From assembly GCA_030762935.1 (NCBI GenBank), contig CM060897.1, positions 111,968,176 to 112,032,175 of the forward strand: a stretch of DNA of 64,000 nt, written 5' to 3'. Position numbers and translations under genes: made by a program. Of this stretch, positions 11,393 to 23,925 are shown one piece after another (position 1 is the stretch's first letter; each line of letters begins with the position of its first letter). Under the pieces are notes generated by a model that saw only the letters and a program-made list of their open reading frames with translations, did not search any database and was not told where the DNA came from. Source of the stretch: Hymenopus coronatus (lineage: Eukaryota; Arthropoda; Insecta; Mantodea; Hymenopodidae).

Positions 11393-12215
11393 AAGTAGTC
11401 CATTCACATGATGTCCTCTAGCTGTTCGGCAAACAAACCTTTTATTCAAAACATTATTCTGTTGTCTGCATCATGTTAATCAAGATAAACATTAGCAGAA
11501 TTAGTATTTTTGTTAGCTCCTTGTAAGTAGAAGGGAAATAAGAAAATGCACAGGTTAAAGGATTGTCTCGTCCTTTAAAAGCCGGTTGCTATTTTGAAAC
11601 AATTGAAATTCCAATCTCTTTGCTTGGCGGGAGTAAACAAATGAGAAACGAGAAGAAAGATGTCTTTCCGTTTGAGAAAATTTTAAGTGGCTAAAATTAA
11701 AACTAATAATCCGGAATATCTCAATAACGGTTAACTCTACAAAATAAATGTATATTACATAAATTGTGTGTTTTAATGAGATCCACATTTTTGTATAGTA
11801 AGTTTTTGTATACCTCTTGCAGTTTGCCAGTTATACAAAAGTCATCCAGAATGAGAGGTCTTCACAGGCTATTCCCAGAAAATTCAAGATGTACATTTCG
11901 TTTAACATAAAAATATCTTAAACATAAGGTATTTTAATCAAAATCGTTAGAGCCATATTTGAGAAAATCAAAATGTCCCAAAAATATTCCATGTAAAGGA
12001 CAGTTGGGAGTGGGGGGGTTTACTTGAAAATCTTCGTGTTACATCCTTGGAAGATAACAAACTTAAATACCAAGTTTGGTATTTAACTGTCTTTCCGTTT
12101 TTGGGATATGCTGCCTAAAGACACACACACATGGACATTTTTCTGAAATATCTTTCTTTTTGGATTCAGGGGGTCTCAAAACATGTATTTCCGGTGAAAT
12201 CTTGGTATGGCGTTG
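11393..12215 (-). repeat. Family A, nearly full, head lost
   Basis: Tail variant with GTCCTCTAGCTGTTCGGC, whole core, S hairpin (near 12066-12084) and a short ACACACACAC slot. The leader stops at ATCTTGGTAT where a SINE C sequence begins, so the head palindrome is missing. Confidence 0.85.
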
Positions 12216-12520
12216 AATTCTTCAGTCATCCTTTCCGACTTAGTGAAAAGTGACAGTTACCATTAATTGACCCAGTATTTGGTTAACTAAAATACCTTGA
12301 GATATTGTAAGTCACCATTGGGACATGTGTTCTCAAAAAATTTAAGACATTCTTGTGGTTCACTATGAAAAATACTATCATTTTGGGAATTTAATGCAAT
12401 ATAGACCTGCCCATGGTAGCTCAGTGTTTAGAGCAACCGATGGAGCTCCGAATATTCAGTAGTTAAAACCCTGACTATAGCATTGTGTTTTTCAACCTGT
12501 CTCTAACTTTCTATCAACAC
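12216..12520 (+). mobile_element. SINE C, decayed copy
   Basis: Carries the body block TTCTCAAAAAATTTAAGAC, the pre-tRNA block AATTTAATGCAATATAGAC and a tRNA-like head with CCATGGTAGCTCAGTG. The B-box is decayed (TAGTTAAAACCC). Confidence 0.6.
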
Positions 12521-12544
12521 AATAATTAAACATACGAATATTTT

Positions 12545-13660
12545 TTACTTTCTCTAGCTCGTATATCTAATGTATAGTAAATAGAGAATGTATTTTATTC
12601 CATCCAAAAATTCAATACCAAGCTTTTCCGGAAATGCAAGTTTTAGAGTCCCCTGAATCAAAAAAACATTATTTAATGGTCCGTGTTTGTCTATGGACAG
12701 CAAAGCTAAAAAACAAGAGGCCGTTAAACACCAAATTTCGTACTTAAGTTTAGTATCTTCCAAGATTTTCAAGAAAATTTCCTCACCCTAAACTACCATT
12801 TATATGGAAACCTTTTAAAAAATTTTGTTTTTTTTCAAAAACTACTTAAACAATTTTTATTAAACTACCGTATATTATAGGTATTCACATCACAATCAAA
12901 ATGCATTTATTGAATTTTCTATGAATATCCCTGAAGAATTTTTATTATGGGTGAATTTTGTAAAACCGGTAAACCGTAAGAGATAGACCAAAACGTACAA
13001 CACAAAAAATGTAGATCTCGTTGAGACATCCAATTTATGTAATTACATTTTGTAGAGTTTACCGTTTCCGAGATATTCCTAGTTATTGGTTTCAGTTTTA
13101 AGCTACGCGTTTTTTCTCAGTCAACTTTCGTTTCATCTCTTTTTTATTTTTATTTTTTCTAGACCGCATCCACAATTCACATAGTGAATAGAGAAGCTAT
13201 TCTATTGCAACTAAAATTTTGATACTGAGATTTCACCAGAAATACATGTTTTGAGACCCCCTGAATAAAAAAAAAATTTTAAAAACCTGTTCAAGTGCAT
13301 ATCTGTGTTTGTGTGGGCAGCATAGCTCAAAAATGAAAAGCTCATATGTTGTTTATGGAACAGCTAGAGAAATTCATGTGAACGGAACACATCAGAATTT
13401 TTTTTTTTTTTTACTGCTGGCCATGGAAAGCGAACCGAACTTCAATTGTTCACATAGCGACCAACTTTTAAAGGCTTTTACTATTGCTTTAGCCCAGTGT
13501 ACCCCCGTATTTTCCTTCTATTTACACGGAGTCAATTATAAAACAATTTATGCTATATTTAACTTGATTAGCGTGATGTAAATAAAAGAACAATATTTTG
13601 AAAGAATAGTTTGATTGCAGAATTGGTGGAGAAATTCATGTGAATCAAACATCACATTTT
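12545..13660 (+). repeat. Family A, outer copy containing a second family A copy
   Basis: Head near 12545, core to about 13140. A shorter family A copy interrupts at 13145-13415, after which the outer copy resumes at ACTGCTGGCCATGG and ends near 13660. The insertion is in a T-run. Confidence 0.8.
13145..13415 (+). repeat. Family A, nested deleted copy
   Basis: Head variant TTTTTTCTAGACCGCATCC, leader, TGTGTTTGTGTGG slot and CATAGCTCAAAAATG, then a jump to the tail (GGAACAGCTAGAGAAATTC) ending in CACATCAGAA and a T-run. Confidence 0.8.
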
Positions 13661-13689
13661 TTGCTACAACACAATAAATGTATACTCGT

Positions 13690-14390
13690 CCACTCTAGCC
13701 AGTGTGTAGGACAGGAGTAGTAGAGGTAGAGGCAGACTGAAACATCCAATTAATTCAAAATGATTGACCTAATATGTGCTTAAAGCTACGAAGCCCAGGA
13801 CTTAAAGTACCTTTTTTTTCGTAGTCGGCTTATGCTCCCCGAATGTACGACTGACTCCCCCCCCCTATGACTTACAAGCGAATGTCTCGGGATAAGAAGC
13901 CTATCGGACAGCCAACGCCACGCCACGAAAGCACAGAATGAGAACCTGGAGCGACTGGTCAGCCCGTAAGGCATGAGCGTGACGAAGTGGATGATACGAA
14001 ATGCAAGCGAAATGGATGATTGGAAAAGTGATAATGGAGCAAGTGATGGAATGAGTGGCGGGGGAAAGCGGAGGACCCGAAGAAAACCCGTCTAATCTTC
14101 GCTTCGTCCAACACAGATCCCACATGCGGGCGCTTGGGATCTAACGCAGGTGGGGGGCGAGCGGTCTAACCACTTTGTCACGGCGCCCCAACTTAAAGTA
14201 TTTACGACATGAAATGGGGTATGCCATCTGAAAATAATTTGAGATCCCCTTGTATGATTTACTAGGATAAATGCGGTCAGTAGTGGAATTTAATGCTATA
14301 TCAGCATGTTGCCATGGTAGCTCAGGATTACAACAACTGAATATAGACCAGCAGGTCCATGGTTCAAATCACGGCTATGGCTTTGGGTTA
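13690..14390 (+). mobile_element. SINE C interrupted by SINE B
   Basis: Left part (to 13809) has the GGACAGGAGTAGTAG...GGCAGACTGAA arm and the GGACTTAAAGTAC block. The right part (14201-14390) has the CTGAAAATAATTTGAGATC block and a tRNA-like head (GCCATGGTAGCTCAGGATT, B-box GGTTCAAATCAC). SINE B occupies 13810-14190. Confidence 0.7.
13810..14190 (-). mobile_element. SINE B nested inside SINE C
   Basis: Same family as 8142-8517: the minus strand starts GGGGCGCCGTGACAAAGTGG and the body has CCGCCACTCATTCCATCAC and CGTATCATCCACTTCG. A 10-base direct repeat ACTTAAAGTA flanks it at 13800-13809 and 14191-14200. The SINE C copy near 61025 shows the unoccupied site. Confidence 0.85.
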
Positions 14391-15192
14391 CTTTCTTTTC
14401 ACGTACTATGTGCATATTGTATAGATAAACTTGTGTTCCACCCAAAAATTCTATACCGAGATTTCACCGGGAAATATGTATTAAGACCCCTTGAATAAGA
14501 AAAGAATTTTTAGAAAAATGTCGTGTGTGAGTCTATGGGCAGCATGGCTTAAAAATGAAAAGTCTGTTAAACACCACACCTGGTATTTAAGTTCATAATC
14601 TATCAAGAATGCGACATAAAGATTTTCAAGTAAATCCTCAAACCCAACATGGAAAATTGTTTCAGAATTTTTATTTTCTCAAAAATGACTATCGTTTTCA
14701 GTAAAATATAATATATTAAACATATCTACTTGTAAAATAAAATGTATATCTTGAATTTCTGGGAATAGCCTCAAAATACCTCCTTGTTCCCGATGAATTT
14801 TACGGAATTTTGCATAACTGGTAAACCATAAAAACATTTTTACAAAATGTAGCGTTCAGTAGAACACACTATGTTATATTCATTTTTTTCGTGGAGTTGA
14901 CAGTTTTTGAGATCGTGTTATTGGTTTCAGTTTTAAAATACTTGTCAACTCCTGACCAGACAAACAAAGAACATACCATCACATAGCAAGCAGCTTTTAA
15001 AAGATTTGACAATCGCTTTAACCTATGGTACTCCCTTATTTCCCTTCTCTTACAAGGAAGCAAGTAATAAGACCATTTCTGCCAATGGTTATCTCAATTA
15101 GCATGAAGAAGATAGAATAATAAGCTTTTAAGCAATATTTATAGAAATGTAGAGAAAGTGATGTGAATGGAACATATAAGTTTCTTTTTTCA
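14388..15192 (+). repeat. Family A, full copy
   Basis: Head TTTCTTTTCACGTACTATGT and tail GATGTGAATGGAACATATAAG. The GT slot has shrunk to GTGTGTGAGTC. Confidence 0.88.
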
Positions 15193-16039
15193 AAAAAAAA
15201 AAAAACATTGAATTTTGGTATGTGAACAGCTTTTTATGCGAGAATAAGAAACCCACGAGAGAAGTAATTAGTTTATTAATAGCTGTCTTATGGAATTACA
15301 ACATTTAGATGTATTGTGATTTCAAAAATATTTGAGGTGTAGGTAAAGCAGCTGTTGCCAAATCAAAAAATCCGGTTTTTCTACTGTGTTTCAGGCCATT
15401 CTTTAGCATTTACCGCAGATTACTCGAGCTAAAAGCATTTTTCTGTAGGTATTTATTACGTTTTTCTGGACCAACCTCTCTAAATTTAACAGTTTGTTTA
15501 CATATGTAACATTTTTCATTACCTATTCATAAATGCCAATTCGGATTCTAAATTTAAAAGGTCGTTTACATATGTAAAACTTTCATTACCTATTCGTAAA
15601 TGTCAAATCACATAAAATGAGAAAAAACTCAAATAACAAAGCATCATTAAAGTTTTTTCCTTATAACACCGCATAAAAGAAGTCAATTCTAAACCATACA
15701 TGGGGGAACGCGTGTCACATCTTAAGAGTGAGGGTGACGTAACGCAGTTACTGCTTTTAAGGAGCAGTGGCGTAACATGATTCTTAGTTTGGAAAAAATA
15801 TAAATTACCATTTATTAAAACGTAAGCTATGCATTAAATTAGAAATCGAGTTTGCAACTCAAAATATCCCATATTTCTGATCAAACTTAAGAAATAAATA
15901 TAATATTTCTTATAAACTTGCAGGAAACATAAACCAAAATTACTCTGACTTGAAGCTTTTACATAAAATAAATCTTATCATGCTTCAAATGACATTGTTG
16001 GCATACTGATATGGCTCAGGGGTACCATCTCTTGTTTTT
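15193..16039. other. Single-copy sequence with a short tandem duplication
   Basis: No coding frame seen. Contains a ~68-base unit repeated twice (see separate entry) and a modest-GC stretch near 15700. Confidence 0.45.
15479..15612. repeat. Tandem duplication, ~68-base unit x2
   Basis: Two adjacent units starting TCTAAATTTAA and each containing GTTTACATATGTAA and CATTACCTATTC, differing at a handful of positions. Confidence 0.85.
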
Positions 16040-16915
16040 TTGAAGTGTGTACAATATAAATAATGGGTAGAAAAGGTGTGATATTCCACCCATAAATACA
16101 ATACACAGAAAATATATGTTTTAGAGTCTTCTGGATCCCTAGATTTTAGTTCAAGGTACGTGTGTGTCTGTGTGTGCGTGTGCCCCGTGGACAGCATATC
16201 TCAAAATGTCAGTTAAATACCAAACTTAGTATTTAAGTTCAGTATCTTCCAAGCATGCGACACGAAGATTTTCAGGAAATTCCTCCCCCCACCTCCAACT
16301 ACCCTTTATATGGAACATTTTTCGAAAATGTTGTTTTTGTCAAAAATGGCTCTAACGATTTCGATTAAAATACCACATGCTTAATATAGTGTATGACAAA
16401 AAAAATGTATACAATTTGATTTTTCTGGGAATAGCCTCTGAAGACTTCTTTATGCTGGATGAATTTTACTGAATTTTTCATAACTGATAAACTGTAAGAG
16501 ATAGACAAAACCTTACCATACAATAAATGTAGATCTCTTTAAAACACATAGTTTATATCATTTACTTTTTCTTGTAGAGTTCACCGTTTTCGAGATATTC
16601 TTTTGGTTTGTTTCAATTTTAAACTACGCTACTTTTCCCAAACAGGAAGCTTCCTTTCGTTCCTCTCAATAACTGGCAGCAAACCCAATTTCTATTGTTT
16701 TACATAGCAATCAGCTTTTAAAAGATTTGAGTATCGCTTTAACCTAGTATATTCCTTAATTTGCCTTTTACTGACAAAAAAGCAAGTAATTAGACCAATT
16801 CTGCTAATATTTATCTAAATTAGCATGATGTATATAAAAATGCTCTTTTCTAAGAGTAGTTTATATGTGGAATAGCTAAAGAAGGTCTTTTGAATGGCCA
16901 CATTTTTTTTTTTAT
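16040..16915 (+). repeat. Family A, full but diverged copy
   Basis: The head palindrome is decayed. The leader, a long TGTGTGTCTGTGTGTGCGTG slot, S block and core are clear. The tail variant is GTGGAATAGCTAAAGAAGG. Confidence 0.85.
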
Positions 16916-18044
16916 CTTAGTCTTAATTAGTGGATAAAGATGGTTACTTTTGATACGCTCTTAAACTATTCGTTTTTCATAATGTAATCATATATTTATA
17001 AAAGTTGTATACATATTTCGAAAAAGCAATATGACCATTTTCTTTAATGCGCTTTAGAGACGAATTATAAAAATTCTGAAACAAATCAGTTAAGAATTCC
17101 ATCGCGAGGAAGATATTGAGTATGGAAAAGTGTCAGAAAAAATGTTTACGAAAAATATTTATGATACAAATGGTAAAAATGGTGTTTTATATTACCAGTA
17201 GGAAGCTTGCGAAACGAGGTCGTAGCCGAGTTTCGTAGTCCTAATTTTAACATGTGTGGCATACACTATATTTTAAACAGTTCTCAATATTTATAGTCAT
17301 ATTATAATTATAAATAGAATGTTTTACCTATTTCAGGGTGTTCATGCTTAATGGTCTGCAATATTCAGTTGTTGCCTTGCTTAGTATCAGTGCTGACAAC
17401 AGAGACAACGAAAAAATTCTATACAACGGAGGCAGTGTGGCAGTTGTAATTTTTCTCTCTCCGCTTCTTGCATAATTTTGTCTGGTTCAGTAGATTCCAT
17501 GTTCATGGCATTCAAATTATCTGCCGTTTTACGGATCGATACGAGCTTTCACAGTGATAGCCTACTTCAATGAGGCCTTGGACGCATAAACCAAAGTTGG
17601 CTACACTGGAGTGTTATTATTTTATAAAACTGAATGACAGAATTTTCTACTTTTAACAATTAGGTTTAAATTTGGGAGTGACTATTAATAAATATGCGCC
17701 TACCCATTTATGTTTTCAGATTATTGGTAATTAAAGTACAATTTATATTTTCTTAAAATTTAGAGCTCATGTACTTCTATTCACACAAAATATTTTCACC
17801 AATTTTTGTTAATTTCAAAATGGTAAGATGTGGAATAATTGATGCAAATAATTTAATATGTAAATAAGACAAACTTTCAGAATTTACATTCACATTTGCT
17901 GTAGATGAAACAGTTGGATGCAGGTTGTTTCAAAATGACAGCTTATGAACATAAGTCTTATAAAATTATAACTATACTTGAACTATTCCGAAACTCTTTT
18001 AGGTATGCCATATTTTGGCAGAATGCAGTGAAACAGAAATATTA
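16916..18044. other. Largest single-copy island; no gene recognised
   Basis: 1.1 kb of AT-rich DNA without a sustained frame on either strand and without similarity to other parts of the window. It could be intron or intergenic sequence. Confidence 0.45.
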
Positions 18045-18953
18045 AAAAATCTGATGTGTACCATTCACATGACTTTCTCTACATCTCTGCAACAAATTAT
18101 TCTTAAAAAGCTTTCACTTCTATTTACTTTATGCTAATCAGAAAAATTTGCATAAATAGTCTTAGTACTTGCTTCCTTGTAAGTAAAAGCGAAATAAGGG
18201 AGTACCATAGGTTAAAGTGATCTTCAAACCTGGTTGCTATGTCACTGAATTTCCTTTGTTTGTATGGACCGCAGTTGACAAATTTCTGTATGAGAAAAGT
18301 GTAAGTTTTCCATAGCATAAATCAAAATTAAGGAATGTCTAAAAAACGACGAGCTCCACGAAAAAAATGTGCATAACATAAATTGTGTGTTTTAACGTGC
18401 TCTACATGTTTTGTGTAGTAAGTTTTTGTCCATCTCTTACGGTTTAGCAGTTATTCAAAATTCCGTAAAATACATCAAGAATAAACTATTCTTCAGGTGT
18501 TATTCCCAGAAAATTCAAGATATACATTTTATTTTTCAGATAAATGTCTTTAATATATGATATTTTAATAAAAATCGTTAGAGCCATTTTTGAGAAAATC
18601 TAAATTTTTGAAAACAGTTCCATGTAAAGGGTGGTGTGAGTTGGATATATTTTTCTAAAAATCTTCGTGTCCCATCCCTGGAAGATACTAAAGTTAAATA
18701 CCAAGTTTGGTATTTTACCGACTTTTCGTTTTTGAGTTATCGTGTTCACAGTCACATGGACACACGGACACACTGACACACAGACACACGGACACACACA
18801 TACACTGGCCTTTTTGTGAAAATGCTTTTTTTTTGGATATAGGGGACCCTAAAACATACATTTCCGGTGAAATCTCGGTATCGAATTTTCGGGTGGAGTG
18901 CAATAGCTTCTCTATACACTATGTACATAGTAAGTGAAGAGAAAGTAAAAAAG
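18045..18953 (-). repeat. Family A, full copy
   Basis: Tail hairpin ATGTGTACCATTCACAT at left, head palindrome at 18908-18948. The microsatellite slot is an ACACGGACACACTGACACAC series (18757-18805). Frames across the slot are shadows. Confidence 0.9.
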
Positions 18954-19051
18954 TAATATTTGTCACCAAAGATTCTGAATTCCAATTGGGGCGTAAAGAC
19001 TTCTAAGAATGATGTTGGCCACTAGGTATCTTCAAATGCAGTTATCTGCAC

Positions 19052-19125
19052 GTTTTTCTACACATACATATATTATAGAAGATATTGTATTCCATCTAAA
19101 AATTTGATAACTAATTCCATTAAAA
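19052..19125 (+). repeat. Family A, head fragment
   Basis: Decayed head and leader only, ending before the slot. Confidence 0.65.
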
Positions 19126-19300
19126 GAGTACTTTAGGGTTGAGTATTTTCCTGAGAATATTTGTGTCGCATTCTTGGAAGAAACTAAACTTAAGTAATAA
19201 GTTTGGTTTTTAACTGACTTTTTATTTTCTAATTATATTGTTCACAGACGCGCGCTAATGCACGTAAACACACACACACAAACTGTATTTTTAATGGTTT
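19126..19300 (-). repeat. Family A, S-block fragment
   Basis: From TTTAGGGTTGAGTATTTTCC to an ACACACACACA slot, cut by the next head. Confidence 0.7.
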
Positions 19301-20140
19301 TACTTTCTCTACACGTACTATGTACGTAGTGTATAGAGACTGTATTGTATTCCACCCAAAAATGCGATTCGGATATTCCACCGAAATAAAGTTTTGAGGT
19401 ACTCTAAGTAAAAAAAAAAAAGGCGTTTGTATGTCTTTGAACAGCTTAGCTCAAAAACAAGATCGTTAAATACCAAACTTGGTATTTCAGTTTATTAGGT
19501 ATATTCTAAGGATGCGACACGAAGATTTTCAAGAAAATTCCTCCACCACAAACTAAACTTTACATTGAAGACTTTTTGAAATTTTTGTTTGTATCAAAAA
19601 TGACCAATAATTTTGGTAAAAATACTTTACATTATACATATTTACATCACAAATAAAATTTATATCTTGAATTTTCTGGGAATAGCTTCTGAATTTGGCA
19701 TAACTAGTAAACCGTAAGAAATAGATAAAAACTTTCCACATAAAAAATGTAAATCTCGTTTAAACACAAAATTTGTTATATGTATTCGTGTTGCTCGTTT
19801 CCAAGATATTCCTTGTTATTGGTTTCAATTTTAAAATACTTATATTTTTCTCGGATAGGAAGTGACCGTTTTTCTTTTGCTCTGCTCCTGGCCAAGCAAA
19901 GAAGCGAACTTCAATTACAATTGCATAGCGCTAGCTTTCAAAACATTTGACTATCCCTTTAGCATTGCGCATGCCTTAAGATCCCTTCTACTTTTAAGAA
20001 ACTAAGTACTAAGCACATTTTGATAATGTTTATCTCGATTTACATGGTGTAGAAAGAAGAATAATCCTTTGTAAGAAGCTTGTTTGTAAAATAATTAGAG
20101 AAAGTCATGGGAGTGTAACACATCATTTTTTATTTTTTAT
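19301..20140 (+). repeat. Family A, full copy
   Basis: Well preserved head (ACTTTCTCTACACGTACTAT). The slot is reduced to GTTTGTATGTCTTTG. Tail variant AAAATAATTAGAGAAAGTC. Confidence 0.9.
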
Positions 20141-20433
20141 GATCTAAAAGCGTGTATTTTTAGTGGAATCCCGAGATTGATCATGGACAATCAACAAATA
20201 CAGGAGATTACCGAAGGACTACTCTTCCAGAGGATTATCTGGAAATGTCAGAATCTCGCTGTGTTGTACTTGCCGTCACTAGTTCCAACCGTCTTTAACT
20301 TACCCTTTCCTCTCAGAAGTCATAGAAGGCTAAGTTTGTTTTTGTAGAGTGAGTGGAGTGCTGAACTTAAAGGTACGCAAAGCAACATAAGTACTTTTCT
20401 GTAATTTTCGTACAGTCATTACTGGTAATCGAA

Positions 20434-20478
<45 letters not shown>

Positions 20479-20624
20479 AAATCTCAGTTCAATATCTATA
20501 TGTTTTCTTGGGAGATTCATTAATTTATATAAATTATATTACCTATAATTAAAAAATATCTCCACCGACATATTGGACCAGAAATATCTTTCTTCACAGT
20601 TACATTCCTCAATATCTTAAAATA
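20141..20624. other. Single-copy sequence with a (TA)n tract
   Basis: A higher-GC part (20165-20340) has a ~50-codon plus-strand frame starting at the ATG near 20192, with no recognisable product. A TA dinucleotide tract lies at about 20439-20475. Confidence 0.4.
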
Positions 20625-21030
20625 AAATCTGATGTGTTCCATTCACATCACTTTTTCTACATCTCTACAACAAATTACTGTTAAAAACCCCATGCTTCTA
20701 TTTACTTCATGCTAATCGAGAAAAAAATTGCAGAAATAGCCTTATTAGTTGCTTTCTTGTAAGTAGAAGCAAAATAAGGGAGTTCCATAGGTTAAAGTGA
20801 TAGTAAAAAGCTGGCTTCAATGTGACTGAAGTTCCTTTGTTTGTATGGACAGGAGTTGACAAATTCCTGTATGTGAAACGTATGTTTTTCAAAGCTGAAA
20901 CCAGAAACAAGGAATATCCAAAAAACGATCAACACCACGAAAGAAATGTATATAGCATAAATTGTGTGTTTTAACGTGCCCTACATTTTTGTGTGGTAAG
21001 TTTTTGTCCATCTCTTACAGCTTAGCAGTT
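20625..21030 (-). repeat. Family A, left arm of a foldback pair
   Basis: Tail half (terminal hairpin to the CTTACAGCTTAGCAG block) of a minus copy, joined directly to a plus copy at 21031. Confidence 0.85.
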
Positions 21031-21742
21031 TAGTGTGTGTGTGTCTGTGGACAGTGTAGCTCAAAAATAAAAAGATCGTTAAATACTAAACTTGGTATTT
21101 AAGTTTGGAATCTTATAAGGGGGCGACACGAAGATTTTAAAGAAAATTCCGAACTACCCTTGGAAATTTTTCGAACATTTTAAATTTCTCAAAAATGGCA
21201 TTAACGATTTTGATTAAAATATCGTATATTAAAGATATTCACATTCCAAATAATATGTAGATATATCTTGAATAGTCTGGGAATAGCCACTGAAGATTAC
21301 TTTACTCTGAATGAATTTTACGGAATTTTGTATAACTGCTAAACCATAAGAGATAGACAAAAACTTACCGCACAAAACATGTACAGCACATTAAAACACA
21401 CAATTTATTTTATATACATTTTTTTCGTGAAGTTGATCGTTTTTGAGATATTCCTTGTTTCTGGTTTCAGCTTTAAAAACTTACACTTTTTTCATACCGA
21501 AATTTGTCAACTCCGGTCCATACAAACAAAGGAACTTCAGTCACATAGCAACTAGCTTTTGACTATCACTTTAACCTATGGTGCTCCCTTATTTCGCTTC
21601 TACTTACAAGGAAGCAAGTAATGAGACTATTTCTGCTAATTTTTTCTCGCTTAGCATGAAGTAAATAGAAGTATTAGCTTAACAATAATGTATTGCAGAG
21701 ATGTAGAGAAAGTCACGTGAATGGAATACATCAGATTTTATA
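21031..21742 (+). repeat. Family A, right arm of a foldback pair
   Basis: Begins at the GTGTGTGTGTCTGTGG slot with no head, and runs to a complete tail. Its last ~400 bases are the inverted counterpart of 20625-21030. Confidence 0.85.
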
Positions 21743-21744
21743 AT

Positions 21745-22132
21745 TGAAATCAATAATAGGGGATATTTGGGAAATCGTTAGTTCTACAAAAAACTATACA
21801 TTGCACAAGTTGTGTTTTTTTATGAATATACACATCTTAAGATTTCCGAGTTAAGCAAAAGTCGTTCAGAATAAATAGAATTTCAAGGGGATATTCTAAA
21901 GTAATCCTGGATACACATTTTATTCGTCTCGCGTATATCTTATGTGAGGTTCTCATCGTTAGAGCCATTTGTGGAAAACCAAGATTTCGAAAAATGTTCC
22001 ATGCAATGGTTAGTTTGGAGAGAAGGGATTTTCTTGAAAAGCTGCGTGGCACATCCTCAACTTAATATCAAGGTTGTTCTTATCCGACTTCTATTTGCTT
22101 TTGTGTTAAGCTACTCACAGGCACTAGGGCCT
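21745..22132 (-). repeat. Family A, core fragment
   Basis: From the ATAGGGGATATTTGGGAAA block through the core to the S block; tail and head both missing. Confidence 0.7.
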
Positions 22133-22139
22133 TTTTTAT

Positions 22140-22934
22140 AATCTGCTAATTTTTATAGAAGGTATTCTATTCCACTCAAAAATTTGATACTCATATTTCA
22201 CTAGAAATATTTCTAAATCCAAATAGATAATTTTTTGAAAAATTTCCATACATATGTTTGTGTGTGGGGGGGCAGCATACCTCAAAAACGAAAAGCCAGA
22301 TAATACCAAAATTGATACGTAAGTTCAGTATCTTCCAAGGATATCAAAGATTACCAAGAATATCTCTCACCCCAAGTACCCATTACAAAGAAAGTTTTTC
22401 GAAAACTTTGATACCATATATTTATGAATTTTTCATGACATACAAAGTATATATCTTGAAATTTCTGAGAATATCCTCTTCAATCTAATTGCTTTTTGTA
22501 ACTGGTGAATCATAAAAGATAAAACAAAAACTTATTACAAAACGTATACATAGATCTCGTTTAAACACACACTTTTTTTCATGTATACTTTTTGTAGAGC
22601 TAATCGTTTCCAAGATATTCCTTGCTATTGCTTTCAATTTTAATTTACTAATACTTTCCCGAACGGAAAGAGATCCATCGTTTCATATCTCTTGTGTTTT
22701 ACTCCTGGACACGCAAAGAGTATCAAATTTCAATTGTTTCAAATACCCATAGCTTTTAAAATGTTTAACTATCGATTTAGTCTAGTGTATTCCCTTCTGC
22801 TTACAAGGAACCAAGTAATAGGCAATTTCTGCGAAAATTTTTTGATTAGCATGATGCTGATAAATCAATAATCTTTTGTAAAAATAGTTATTTTCATTTC
22901 GGGTAGAGAATATGAATCTAATACACCAGATTTT
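22140..22934 (+). repeat. Family A, head-truncated copy
   Basis: Only the right half of the head palindrome remains (TATAGAAGGTATTC). Leader, slot, core and a worn tail follow. Confidence 0.8.
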
Positions 22935-23153
22935 AACTTTCTCTACTTGGTACATAATACATAGGTAGAGAACGTATGCATTCCACTTAAAAAATTGATA
23001 GATTTCACTGAAATTACGCCTTTTATGGTACCTTGGAATTTAAAAAAGGATTTTTAAAAAGAAGTTCCGTGTGTCTGTGTGCGTGTGTGTATGTGCTTAC
23101 GTACGATAACTCAAATACGAAAAGTCGGTTAAATACTAAACTTGATATTTAAG

Positions 23154-23154
<1 letters not shown>

Positions 23155-23187
<33 letters not shown>
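23155..23187. repeat. (GT)n microsatellite
   Basis: Pure GT run in the family A slot. Confidence 0.95.
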
Positions 23188-23188
<1 letters not shown>

Positions 23189-23310
23189 TGTGCACAGCAT
23201 AACGAAAAAGTCCGTTAAATACCAAACTTGGTATTTAAGTTTAGTATCTCCCAAAATTGCGACACTAGGATTTTCAAGAATCAACCCAAACTACCTTTAT
23301 ATGGAAAAAT

Positions 23311-23313
<3 letters not shown>

Positions 23314-23368
<55 letters not shown>
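23314..23368. repeat. (TA)n microsatellite
   Basis: Pure TA run of about 55 bases inside a family A copy. Confidence 0.95.
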
Positions 23369-23370
<2 letters not shown>

Positions 23371-23925
23371 CTCTCAAAAATGTGTACGATTTTCTTTAAA
23401 ATATCGTATATTAAAGATATTTACACATCCAATAAAGTATACACTTTGAATTTTCTGGGAATAACCTGAGAAGACCTCTTTATTCTGGGTGAATTTGTCT
23501 GAATTTTGTATGGCTGCTTAACCGTAGGAGATAGAGAAAACTTAACTACACAAAAAATGTAAATTTCGTTAAAACGCATATTATGTCATTTATTATTTTT
23601 TCGTAGAGTTAACCGTTTCTGAGATATTCCTTGTTATTAGTTTCAGTTTTAAAATAATTACACTTATCACTTTTTCATATATGAATTTGTATACCTCTGG
23701 TGTTACAAACAAAGGAATTCCAATCATACAGCAACCAGCTTTTAAAATATTTGACCATCACTTTAGCCTAGTGTGTTCCCTTATTTCCTTTCTACTTACA
23801 AGGACGCAAGTAATAAGACAATTTCTGCTAATTTTATTTCGATTAGTAATATAAGTAAAAGGATAAGCCGTTTAAAAATAATTTGTTACAAAAATGTAGT
23901 GAAAGTCATGATAGTAAAAGTTTGT

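Larger units (their letters stand above)
22935..23925 (+). repeat. Family A with internal duplication and expanded microsatellites
   Basis: The slot plus S-hairpin block occurs twice in tandem (about 23068-23152 and 23155-23245). The second slot is a pure GT tract, and a TA tract sits where other copies have a short spacer before the TTTTCTCAAAAATG block. Confidence 0.85.

Noticed and set aside
17208..17236. A ribozyme or structured RNA (CGAAAC ... GTTTCG inverted motif)
   Set aside because: The arms are only 6 bases, and the hammerhead core CTGATGA is absent there and nearby.
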